The translations under genes were made by a program, and so were the position numbers. A stretch of DNA of 5,046 nucleotides from Desulfatitalea sp. Lineage in GTDB: Bacteria > Desulfobacterota > Desulfobacteria > Desulfobacterales > Desulfosarcinaceae. Below the pieces are notes generated by a model. The model was given only the letters and a program-made list of their open reading frames with translations. It searched no databases and was not told the DNA's origin. Below are positions 1 through 5,046 of the stretch, piece by piece; position 1 is the stretch's first letter, and every line of letters begins with the position of its first letter. The stretch is taken from positions 1 to 5,046 of the forward strand of contig JABDRH010000182.1 in NCBI GenBank assembly GCA_013041835.1, read 5' to 3'.

Positions 1-369
1 GCCCAGGTCCAGCACTTCAAATCCGCTTAGATCCATCATCATCGCAACGATGTTCTTTCCGATGTCATGGATGTCTCCTTCAACGGTGGCGAGCAAGAAC
101 TTGCCGCACTTTTTCTCCGTGACCACCGATTCCCCCTGCTCCATATGGGGTTTGATGATCTCAGCGCCGTTTTTCATCATCTCGCCGGACATGATCAATT
201 CGGGGATAAAATAGGTTTTTTCCTCAAACCGCTTTCCGATAATCGACATCGCTTCCTGATACGCTTTCAGGATTTCGAAGGCATTTTTCCCTTCATCCAA
301 ATATTGCTTTGTCAGCTCCATCACCGTGTCTTCCTGCATCTCTGCCATGGCGGTAACAAGTTCTTGCAT
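1..369 (-). CDS. Corrinoid methyltransferase protein (MtaC/MtbC/MttC-like), N-terminal part, cut by window edge
   Basis: This is a small cytoplasmic corrinoid protein that carries a methyl group on cobalamin between a substrate-specific methyltransferase (for methanol, methylamines, methoxy compounds or betaines) and a second methyltransferase. The reading frame is open from the ATG at 369 to position 1, giving 123 residues of a family usually about 210 long. Residues 1-85 form the helical cap domain, including the segment FIPELIMSGEMMKNG (54-68). The B12-binding Rossmann domain begins near residue 88. The diagnostic D-x-H-x-x-G motif is GDIHDIG at 98-104, with His101 as the expected lower cobalt ligand. 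The start is supported by AGGAGA 8 nt upstream (plus positions 378-383). A sigma-54-type promoter lies about 85 nt upstream and a sigma-54 activator gene is divergent. The substrate cannot be told, because the partner methyltransferase is outside the window. The family call is firm; the MtaC, MtbC or MttC subtype is not. Confidence 0.93.
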   Translation of the reverse strand, partial: MQELVTAMAEMQEDTVMELTKQYLDEGKNAFEILKAYQEAMSIIGKRFEEKTYFIPELIMSGEMMKNGAEIIKPHMEQGESVVTEKKCGKFLLATVEGDIHDIGKNIVAMMMDLSGFEVLDLG

Positions 370-454
370 ATTAAATTTCTCCTGGTGATAATTTAAATCG
401 CCCCAGAGCAAATCCGTTTGGCTCTGAATGCCTTGCTAAATAAAAGTCATACAA

Positions 455-471
455 AGCTAAATTCATGCCAA
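455..471 (-). promoter_or_regulatory. Sigma-54 (-24/-12) promoter for the corrinoid gene
   Basis: Read on the minus strand the site is TTGGCATG-AATT-TAGCT, against the consensus TTGGCACG-N4-TTGCW. The GG (plus 468-469) and GC (plus 456-457) have exactly the required spacing, and only two consensus positions differ. The predicted transcription start is near 444, which leaves a leader of about 75 nt before the ATG at 369. A sigma-54 activator is encoded next door and diverges from this site. It was found by eye, without a scoring matrix. Confidence 0.72.
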
Positions 472-500
472 GTTAAATATGATGAAATTTCAATAAGATA

Positions 501-591
501 CGGAAATTATTGGAATAAAACTTATAAATATGTTAGTTTTTCCGTTGTATTTATCAGTAGTTGTGGTATTTGTTAGGCGATTGGCGGAAAA
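501..591. promoter_or_regulatory. Candidate upstream activator sites: three CGGAAA motifs
   Basis: CGGAAA occurs at 501-506 and 585-590 on the plus strand and inverted (TTTCCG) at 539-544. The second and third copies share CGGAAAA. Relative to the predicted sigma-54 start near 444 they lie at about -57 to -147, the usual range for enhancer-binding proteins. The link to the divergent regulator is inferred from position only; the motif is short and could be chance. Confidence 0.35.
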
Positions 592-631
592 GAATATCCC
601 TCAAGATTGTTCATCATGAGCATGAATCGAT

Positions 632-2176
632 ATGAAATCCATTGATCAAAATGAGTTTTTCAAAAATACCATTTTGCGGTTGCTCCGCAACGATGAAATC
701 GAAAAGGCCCTGCAGGATTGCCTGATCTATTTAAAGGAATTCATGCCTGGGGAAAGGCTTCAACTCTGTCGATACAACCGTGGACTAAAGGCCCTGCAAG
801 TGATCGCTGTGGCAACTGCACAGGAAGCCTATCGTACTGAACTCGTTTATGCGGTGGATGAAGCCGGGCAGGCATACCTGGAAAGCCCTGAAACGCCCAC
901 ATTTGAAATCGTCAACCGTTTTGGGCGGGATCCGGTTGCGTCATCGCTGAGCCGCAGAAGCGGCATGTTTTTAAACCATTCTGCGATGGTGATTCAGTCG
1001 AGGGGAAAAAAAGATGAGATGGGCACATTGGTGTTGCTCGCGGAAGGGGAAGATCGGTACAACGATCATCACCTGAAACTTTTTTCCATGCTGAAAGAAG
1101 TGTTTGACAATCTTTTTGCAAATGTGAACCGATTCGATGAATTGAACCAGGTTAAAGAACTGTTGCGTATAGATATGGATGCGCTTCGCTGCAGAGTCCT
1201 CGGACATCCTGAATCCAAAGTCGTGGGCAAGGATTTCGGATTAAGACGTGTGATGGAACTGGTTGCCGAGGTAGCCCCTTTGGCAAGTCCCGTATTGCTC
1301 CTGGGTGAAACCGGCGTGGGTAAGGAGGTCGTTGCCAATGCCATTCACAATCTGTCACCGCGTAAAAAGAATCCCTTTGTTCCGGTTAACTGTGGGGCCA
1401 TCCCGGAAGGGCTGATGGACAGTGAATTCTTTGGCCATGAACGCGGTGCCTTTACCGATGCGCGTTCGCAGAGAAAGGGTTATTTTGAGCTGGCGGATAA
1501 GGGGAGCATATTCCTTGATGAAATAGGAGAGTTGCCGCCCAAAGCCCAGGTTCGCATGTTGAGGGTGCTTCAGGAAAACCAGATTCAGCGGGTCGGCAGC
1601 AATGAGCGGCTCAATGTCGATGTGCGCATTATCGCGGCCACACATCAAAACCTTCAGGAAATGGTGCAGGATGGCCGATTTCGGGCTGACTTGTGGTTCC
1701 GGCTCCACGTCTTTCCGATTGCCATTCCGCCTTTAAGGAAGCGCAAGGAAGATATTCCTGCCCTGGTGACGTACTTTATTGAAAAAAAACGCAAGGAATT
1801 GAATCTTGCCGCTCCATCAGAATTTTATCCCGGTACATTTGATACCCTTGTTGATTACGATTGGCCCGGCAATGTCCGTGAACTGGAAAACGTTGTGGAG
1901 CGTGCCCTGATTTTGTGCAAAGACCGACCATTGAATTTCAATGCACTGGTACAATCAGGTCACGCCGTGGAAGAAGTCGAGAAATCAACATCTGAAGGCA
2001 AGTTGTTAAGTCTTGACGAATATACGGCGCGGTATATCAAGCGCGTTCTTGAAAAGACAAACGGCAAGATTGAAGGTCCGGGTGGCGCAGCGGAAATACT
2101 GAATATCAACCACGGCACATTGCGCTACCGGATGAAGAAATTGAATATCCCTTTTGGTAAAAAGAGATTCTTTTAG
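632..2176 (+). CDS. Sigma-54-dependent transcriptional activator (GAF-like sensor, AAA+, Fis-type HTH)
   Basis: This is an enhancer-binding protein of 514 residues that remodels sigma-54 RNA polymerase by ATP hydrolysis. Residues 1 to about 175 resemble a GAF-type sensor rather than a phospho-receiver; I see no receiver signature. A linker runs to about 190. The AAA+ domain has Walker A GETGVGKE (225-232), the sigma-54-contacting loop GAFTDA (272-277), Walker B GSIFLDEIGE (291-300), the sensor I region VRIIAATHQN (331-340), arginine-finger residues in FRADLWFRL (350-358) and sensor II WPGNVREL (411-418). A Fis-like helix-turn-helix occupies about 476-507, with GGAAEILNINHGTLRYRMKK. All catalytic motifs are intact, so it should be an active activator. 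The start at 632 has only a weak ribosome site (ATGAG). The ATGs at 616 and 622 are in another frame that soon stops. Its divergence from a corrinoid gene with a -24/-12 promoter suggests it controls that methyl-transfer operon. The ligand is unknown. Confidence 0.95.
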   Translation: MKSIDQNEFFKNTILRLLRNDEIEKALQDCLIYLKEFMPGERLQLCRYNRGLKALQVIAVATAQEAYRTELVYAVDEAGQAYLESPETPTFEIVNRFGRDPVASSLSRRSGMFLNHSAMVIQSRGKKDEMGTLVLLAEGEDRYNDHHLKLFSMLKEVFDNLFANVNRFDELNQVKELLRIDMDALRCRVLGHPESKVVGKDFGLRRVMELVAEVAPLASPVLLLGETGVGKEVVANAIHNLSPRKKNPFVPVNCGAIPEGLMDSEFFGHERGAFTDARSQRKGYFELADKGSIFLDEIGELPPKAQVRMLRVLQENQIQRVGSNERLNVDVRIIAATHQNLQEMVQDGRFRADLWFRLHVFPIAIPPLRKRKEDIPALVTYFIEKKRKELNLAAPSEFYPGTFDTLVDYDWPGNVRELENVVERALILCKDRPLNFNALVQSGHAVEEVEKSTSEGKLLSLDEYTARYIKRVLEKTNGKIEGPGGAAEILNINHGTLRYRMKKLNIPFGKKRFF

Positions 2177-2193
2177 AAATTGGCCGATTTTAT

Positions 2194-2323
2194 TTAACCC
2201 ATATGCTGCAAAAGCCGGATGGCGTAAGATCCTGCGTTGCCAAGGGTTCGCAGTAGCCTTCGCTACGGCTTCACCCTTGGCGTTTTATCTGCAGTCCTCC
2301 GACTATTGCAGCATTTGGTTTAA
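2194..2323. repeat. 130-bp imperfect palindrome with TTAA ends, REP/MITE-like
   Basis: The left outer arm reads TTAACCCATATGCTGCAA (2194-2211). The reverse complement of the right arm (2306-2323) is TTAAACCAAATGCTGCAA, a match of 16 of 18. Inward, the arms continue as AAGCCGGA and TAGTCGGA, diverge for about 25 bases, then pair again as CCAAGGGT (2240-2247) with ACCCTTGG (2273-2280). The apex is GTAGC-CTTC-GCTAC (2253-2266). The element fills the gap between two convergent genes, a common site for REP-type repeats, and its right TTAA contains the stop codon of the minus-strand gene. Pieces resembling it recur at 4842-4858 and 5021-5046. No transposase is present, so any mobility would be non-autonomous. 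Confidence 0.7.
2240..2286 (+). terminator. Hairpin plus TTTT, possible terminator of the sigma-54 regulator gene
   Basis: An 8-bp outer stem (CCAAGGGT with ACCCTTGG) and a 5-bp inner stem with a CTTC loop are followed on the plus strand by CGTTTTAT. This sits 64 nt after the regulator stop. The U-tract is short, and no T-run follows the hairpin on the minus strand, so it would favour plus-strand termination. It is the apex of the larger palindrome. Confidence 0.45.
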
Positions 2324-2844
2324 TCTAAGGCGTTTGCTGCCTTTATACAAGCGTTTGCTTCCCTTAGGGCCTCGGTGAAATTCGTTTTGAGTTGGGATTG
2401 CACCAAACACTGCATCAAAGCATCTTTATCGCCTTGATGGGCTGCCGAAAAGGCTTGGTAGGGTTTATACCCGCATGCAAGGATCGCTTTGACAGCTTCT
2501 TTCGTGTCGTATTGGAGCTCTTCAATGCTTTCAAATCCTTTGCCGTTCATGCACGCTTTGAAGCCTGCGCCATGTTCGCTGATCGTATCAATTGTCTCTT
2601 TTTGCAGCAAACCGATCATTCTGCCTATTTGTATATAATTGAGAAAAGATAAGCCGCCGCAAGCCTTTATTCCCTGGAGCATCTCCTCGTGGGTCGAATC
2701 CGTACTCACTCCGTTGGCCTGCAGGCATTCGAGTATGGATGGACCTCCCATGGTTTCCTCCGCGTTCGCAATCGTGGACATCGCGGTGCCCGCCAACAAG
2801 ACAACAATAACCATAACCGTCAATTTCTTAAACATTGATTTCAT
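2320..2844 (-). CDS. Secreted six-cysteine helical protein of unknown function
   Basis: I do not recognise a family for this 174-residue protein. It has a clear Sec signal peptide: basic start MKSMFKK, hydrophobic core about 8-22, and an ANA-EE cleavage site after Ala28. This places the mature protein of about 146 residues in the periplasm or outside the cell. The mature part has six cysteines, at 40, 62, 98, 124, 146 and 166. Several sit in similar contexts (KACGG, KACMN, LACGY, NACIK), which suggests degenerate internal repeats or three helical hairpins, each closed by a disulfide. No CxxCH haem motif and no lipobox are present. The start is well fixed by AAGGAGG 9 nt upstream (plus 2854-2860). 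The stop codon lies inside the TTAA end of the palindromic element. It may share a transcript with the short ORF just upstream. Coding status is confident; function is unknown. Confidence 0.85.
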   Translation of the reverse strand: MKSMFKKLTVMVIVVLLAGTAMSTIANAEETMGGPSILECLQANGVSTDSTHEEMLQGIKACGGLSFLNYIQIGRMIGLLQKETIDTISEHGAGFKACMNGKGFESIEELQYDTKEAVKAILACGYKPYQAFSAAHQGDKDALMQCLVQSQLKTNFTEALREANACIKAANALD

Positions 2845-2848
2845 CGTC

Positions 2849-3037
2849 TCATTCCTCCTTGGTTTGTTTACAAAATTGTTCGACCTGCGTATGTATCACC
2901 CTGACCCTAACGTCACGGTTTGCGCACAAATTATAAAATTCATGGTGAGCTGCCCAACACGAAGGCATTTGGGCTTCCCGCTTCGCAAAGGCATCCTTGC
3001 CGGCACGAAAACCAGCGAGTCTTGCAGCTTTATCCAC
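2849..3037 (-). CDS. Possible small gene, 62 residues, coupled to the secreted Cys-rich protein
   Basis: The frame starts at GTG (plus 3035-3037) with AGGA 10 nt upstream. It stops only 4 nt before the ATG of the secreted protein, so its last codons contain that gene's AAGGAGG ribosome site. This is the arrangement expected for translationally coupled genes. The peptide is basic and has three cysteines (PSCWAAH, NLCANR, QFCKQ), a His-His pair and one Trp, with no signal peptide or membrane segment. The same frame is open upstream as far as a TAG at 3074-3076, so a non-ATG start slightly further out is possible. A promoter-like sequence lies about 130 nt upstream. I recognise no family. It could be a fragment of a decayed gene or a chance ORF, since overlapping plus-strand frames are also open here. 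Confidence 0.42.
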   Translation of the reverse strand: MDKAARLAGFRAGKDAFAKREAQMPSCWAAHHEFYNLCANRDVRVRVIHTQVEQFCKQTKEE

Positions 3038-3165
3038 AGGCTTTAGATCCTGCCGCTCCAGCGGTAAAAAGTGCTAAAATGTTGACGGCGGCCGATACGT
3101 CTACAAAATTAGCGTTTTGTCAAATTGTCGTTTTTAATGATTGGGCCAAGCTTTTTCTGGAACCA

Positions 3166-3194
3166 ACTATGTCAAAGTTACGATTGGATGTCAA
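3166..3194 (-). promoter_or_regulatory. Sigma-70-like promoter for the 2849-3037 / 2320-2844 pair
   Basis: On the minus strand a perfect TTGACA (plus 3189-3194) is followed after exactly 17 nt by CATAGT (plus 3166-3171), which matches TATAAT at four of six positions. Transcription would start near 3160, giving a leader of about 120 nt to the GTG at 3037. Two more TTGACA hexamers on the same strand (plus 3170-3175 and 3119-3124) have no good -10 partner. The rest of the gap 3038-3323 shows nothing else I can support. Confidence 0.45.
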
Positions 3195-3323
3195 TGCCTG
3201 CACCCGTGCTGCAGCGATTCTAACGAATTTCTAACATTACACGGTCGACGTGGACCAACTCAACGATGTGTTGCTTGTTCACGGGTGGGTCGATTACCCA
3301 ATTGTTATTATAGGTCACTTTTT

Positions 3324-4745
3324 TTATGCAACATTGCGGTTAATCATCTGATGCAAATAATGCAATGCCGCCTCACGATTTTTGCGACCAGCTTGATAGA
3401 TCCGGTCACTGCCGCTCAAGTGATTGGCCTCTGTATTAATATAATTCTGCATTGTAATCTGCTCATGATCAAGGGTCATCTGATAGGCTGAAGGAATTAT
3501 AAAATCATGGGCGTTCGCTTTAACGGTGATCGGCGATGTAACACCTTGTTCATGCCAGTGGATTACTTTTTGAATCAGTTCATTTGATATGGGTTTGGCA
3601 TGATTCTCATGCATAATCGTCTGGCTGTAAATGACATCGATTTTATCGAAAATCCTCTGAGATAGTCGTATGGGTTCATTTTTCAGTTGGACCCAATGGT
3701 TGTCAGGCAAATGCAAAAGGCTGCTAAGTTTCTGATTGCTTTCTAAGCGTTTTTCAAGTCGACGCACAAAGGCCATTACGGCGGCATCATACAAAAAATC
3801 TTCCGATTTCATATCGGCGGAAACAAGGCCGCTTATTGGGCAAGGCGTTGTTAAAGACTGGTTTATCGATGCTAATACGCAATACTGGGCGGCAGTCGCA
3901 GAATAATTCGGCTCCATCCTGAATATGTTTAGATCATAAAAAGCGTTGTTCGGATCATCGCGTAATCCCCCCAACCAATTATACAGCTCTTCAAGCAAAT
4001 TTGAGGCAATCTTGTTTTTTTCACGATCGCGGGGATTCAATGCTTTCAGATGTGTGTCCGACTGAATTTCCTTCCGGACATCGTGTAGGAAGGAAATCAC
4101 CCTGTCCACCGATAGATATTGTGAGATATCCGTGGCAAACGATTTGTCATCCAATCCCTGCAAAACAAGGCAGATCTGCCAAAGCCCTCGAAGAATGGAC
4201 TGAATATTTTCACTATTGCCGAGCGGTGATCCATAATCAGGGGCTGATATCGTGATCACGCCTTGGATAATATTCTTTTTAAATACATTTTTATCCAACC
4301 AGTTCAAATATCTGGCAACCAAACCGCCCTGACTGTAGCCGATCAGAATATTGGGCGCCGTTTGTTCCAACAAGGTGTAGTAACCCTGGTATTTGGGTGT
4401 CTGCATTTGATAGTTAACCGTTTGCTGATCCCAAAAGCTTTGGTAGGCGGACTGCCCGGCTTCTTCATAGTAGTGCCTGATATTGTCAAGTATTTGCTTG
4501 GGCTGGGGCTCTGCTGAATCAAAAAGAGCACCGATACATTTCGGTGCAATGGGTACAAAATACTCCTCATCCGGCATGAGTTGATTGCCGGAACCGGAAC
4601 GTTGACCGAACTGGATTTGCTCTTTGAATGCAGCACACAGCTCCTGCTGCACTTGTAATGCACTTTTATGTTCCGGAAATGTTTGTGGCCCTGAGATCAG
4701 ATCGTACGCTTTATTGATGGTCCATATGGTAATTTTTTGAGTCAT
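3324..4745 (-). CDS. Alpha/beta-hydrolase, lipase/esterase-like, GYSQGG nucleophile elbow
   Basis: This 473-residue protein has the elements of a lipase-type serine hydrolase acting on ester bonds. The segment NILIGYSQGGLVARYLNWLD (132-151) is a classic nucleophile elbow, with Ser138 as the expected nucleophile. It is followed by SAPDYGSPLG (167-176), the strand and GSP loop typical of lipases. Near the C-terminus AHDFIIPSAYQ (412-422) resembles the DGxVP acid loop, pointing to Asp414, and NHLSG (441-445) offers His442 as the catalytic base. About 275 residues separate nucleophile and acid, so a large lid or insertion is present. I see no signal peptide, membrane helix or HGxxG oxyanion motif, so the protein should be cytoplasmic or exported by a signal-independent route. 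The start is supported by GAGGTG (plus 4751-4756) 5 nt upstream. GC content looks lower than in the regulator. The substrate is unknown; the fold call is fairly sure and the triad assignment is inferred. Confidence 0.85.
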   Translation of the reverse strand: MTQKITIWTINKAYDLISGPQTFPEHKSALQVQQELCAAFKEQIQFGQRSGSGNQLMPDEEYFVPIAPKCIGALFDSAEPQPKQILDNIRHYYEEAGQSAYQSFWDQQTVNYQMQTPKYQGYYTLLEQTAPNILIGYSQGGLVARYLNWLDKNVFKKNIIQGVITISAPDYGSPLGNSENIQSILRGLWQICLVLQGLDDKSFATDISQYLSVDRVISFLHDVRKEIQSDTHLKALNPRDREKNKIASNLLEELYNWLGGLRDDPNNAFYDLNIFRMEPNYSATAAQYCVLASINQSLTTPCPISGLVSADMKSEDFLYDAAVMAFVRRLEKRLESNQKLSSLLHLPDNHWVQLKNEPIRLSQRIFDKIDVIYSQTIMHENHAKPISNELIQKVIHWHEQGVTSPITVKANAHDFIIPSAYQMTLDHEQITMQNYINTEANHLSGSDRIYQAGRKNREAALHYLHQMINRNVA

Positions 4746-4817
4746 ACCGTCACCTCACGCTTCTTTTGGGTTTAAAAATGAATCGTTGACCTTTGATCCT
4801 CATGGTTCGCAAATGTG

Positions 4818-4845
4818 CAGATACAGCTAAATATCCATCTGTTAA
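4818..4845 (-). promoter_or_regulatory. Weak sigma-70-like promoter candidate for the hydrolase gene
   Basis: On the minus strand TTAACA (plus 4840-4845, five of six to TTGACA) is followed after 16 nt by TATCTG (plus 4818-4823), which is a poor -10. It lies about 70 nt upstream of the ATG at 4745. No sigma-54 site was found upstream of this gene. Confidence 0.22.
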
Positions 4846-4858
4846 AACCAATGCTGCA
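4842..4858 (+). repeat. Partial match to outer arm of the 2194-2323 palindrome
   Basis: TTAAAACCAATGCTGCA matches the palindrome's right outer arm, read on its minus strand (TTAAACCAAATGCTGCA), at 15 of 17 positions. It may be a decayed or split second copy of the element whose core appears at the right edge, but a match this short could be coincidence. Confidence 0.3.
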
Positions 4859-5009
4859 TCAAAAACAGGGGCAAAAGGCAGTAGGCATTTGCACAGAATT
4901 AAGATTGGCCATGGTGCGCCATTCAGAGCAGTGAACTAATGGTGAACTTGAGGATGGAGTAGATTCGAGCCATTTTTTTTCCCTGCGGGAAAGACGGAGG
5001 GCCATAGTT

Positions 5010-5020
5010 TGTGTGTGTGT
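5010..5020. repeat. Short TG dinucleotide tract
   Basis: An 11-base alternating TGTGTGTGTGT run directly precedes the repeat core at the window edge. It is a minor simple repeat with no assigned role. Confidence 0.6.
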
Positions 5021-5046
5021 CGCGGTAGCTCACTACGGCTTCACCC
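5021..5046 (+). repeat. Second copy of the palindrome apex, cut by window edge
   Basis: CGCGGTAGCTCACTACGGCTTCACCC closely resembles 2249-2276, including 14 identical bases CTACGGCTTCACCC up to the last base of the window. The apical hairpin is kept in altered form: GTAGC-CTTC-GCTAC in the first copy and GTAG-CTCA-CTAC here. The flanks on the left differ, so the shared unit may be the apex only. The copy continues beyond the window. Confidence 0.6.

Larger units (their letters stand above)
4746..5046. other. 301-bp region with no recognisable gene
   Basis: All frames are broken by frequent stops and no protein-like stretch is visible. The region holds the ribosome site and weak promoter of the hydrolase gene, a short match to the palindrome arm (4842-4858), a T8 run with a TTTCCC-TGC-GGGAAA hairpin (4973-4992), an alternating TG tract (5010-5020) and a repeat core at the right edge. 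The hairpin is not followed by a T-run on either strand, so I do not call it a terminator. Confidence 0.6.

Noticed and set aside
67..396. Plus-strand 109-residue ORF over the corrinoid gene
   Set aside because: It lies antisense to a well-supported corrinoid protein with a conserved cobalamin-binding motif and has no ribosome site or family resemblance.
545..572. TTGTAT-N16-TATTTG as a sigma-70 promoter for the regulator
   Set aside because: Both boxes match the consensus poorly; only a TG before the -10 supports it.
2194..2323. Palindrome as an integron attC site or a CRISPR repeat
   Set aside because: There is no integrase-type core site, no cassette array and no regularly spaced direct repeats.
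3030..3119. Minus-strand stretch of 29 codons just upstream of the small ORF, in another frame, reading like a hydrophobic leader (AAVNILALFTAGAAGSKACG)
   Set aside because: It has no start codon, follows a stop and ends at a TAA. It could be a remnant of a frameshifted gene but is too short to support one.
2639..3234. Plus-strand ORFs of 135 and 104 residues
   Set aside because: They are antisense to the secreted protein start, its ribosome site and the small ORF, with no ribosome site of their own. The 104-residue frame begins at a TTG.
3243..3256. GGTCGACGTGGACC inverted repeat as an operator
   Set aside because: It is a short imperfect palindrome more than 40 bp upstream of the only promoter candidate, with no regulator to link it to.
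3286..3300. TGGGT-CGATT-ACCCA hairpin downstream of the hydrolase gene
   Set aside because: The stem is only 5 bp and no T-run follows on the minus strand, so it is not a convincing terminator.
4973..4992. T8 run followed by TTTCCC-TGC-GGGAAA hairpin as a terminator
   Set aside because: The T-run precedes the hairpin on the plus strand and becomes an A-run on the minus strand, so neither direction gives an intrinsic terminator.

Overview
The window looks like chromosomal DNA of an anaerobic Gram-negative bacterium, most plausibly a sulfate-reducer-type Desulfobacterota. The evidence is a corrinoid methyltransferase protein next to a sigma-54 activator, a mid-GC composition, strong Shine-Dalgarno sites and a signal-peptide protein. 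The lineage is an inference from gene content, not from a marker gene.

Layout. Positions 1-369 (minus) hold the N-terminal part of a corrinoid (B12-binding) methyl-carrier protein that runs off the left edge. It is divergent from a complete sigma-54-dependent enhancer-binding regulator at 632-2176 (plus). The AT-rich 262-bp gap between them carries a good -24/-12 promoter aimed at the corrinoid gene. It also carries three copies of a CGGAAA motif at the distance expected for activator sites. The simplest reading is a local circuit: the regulator senses a signal through its GAF-like N-terminus and switches on the methyl-transfer operon.

The regulator is convergent with a minus-strand group. 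The 143-bp gap between them is almost entirely a 130-bp imperfect palindrome bounded by TTAA (2194-2323). Its apical hairpin followed by TTTT could terminate regulator transcription. A 26-bp piece related to its apex reappears at the right edge (5021-5046), and a piece like its outer arm appears at 4842-4858, so it is probably a dispersed genomic repeat.

The minus-strand group consists of a secreted six-cysteine protein of unknown function (2320-2844), a possible 62-residue gene just upstream and apparently translationally coupled to it (2849-3037), and, after a gap with a sigma-70-like promoter, a 473-residue alpha/beta-hydrolase with a lipase-type GYSQGG motif and no signal peptide (3324-4745). 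No functional link between these genes and the methyltransferase circuit is visible. The final 301 bp contain no recognisable gene. I found no RNA genes, CRISPR array, integrase or transposase. No clearly new multi-gene system is evident; the most useful leads are the regulatory circuit and the dispersed palindromic element.
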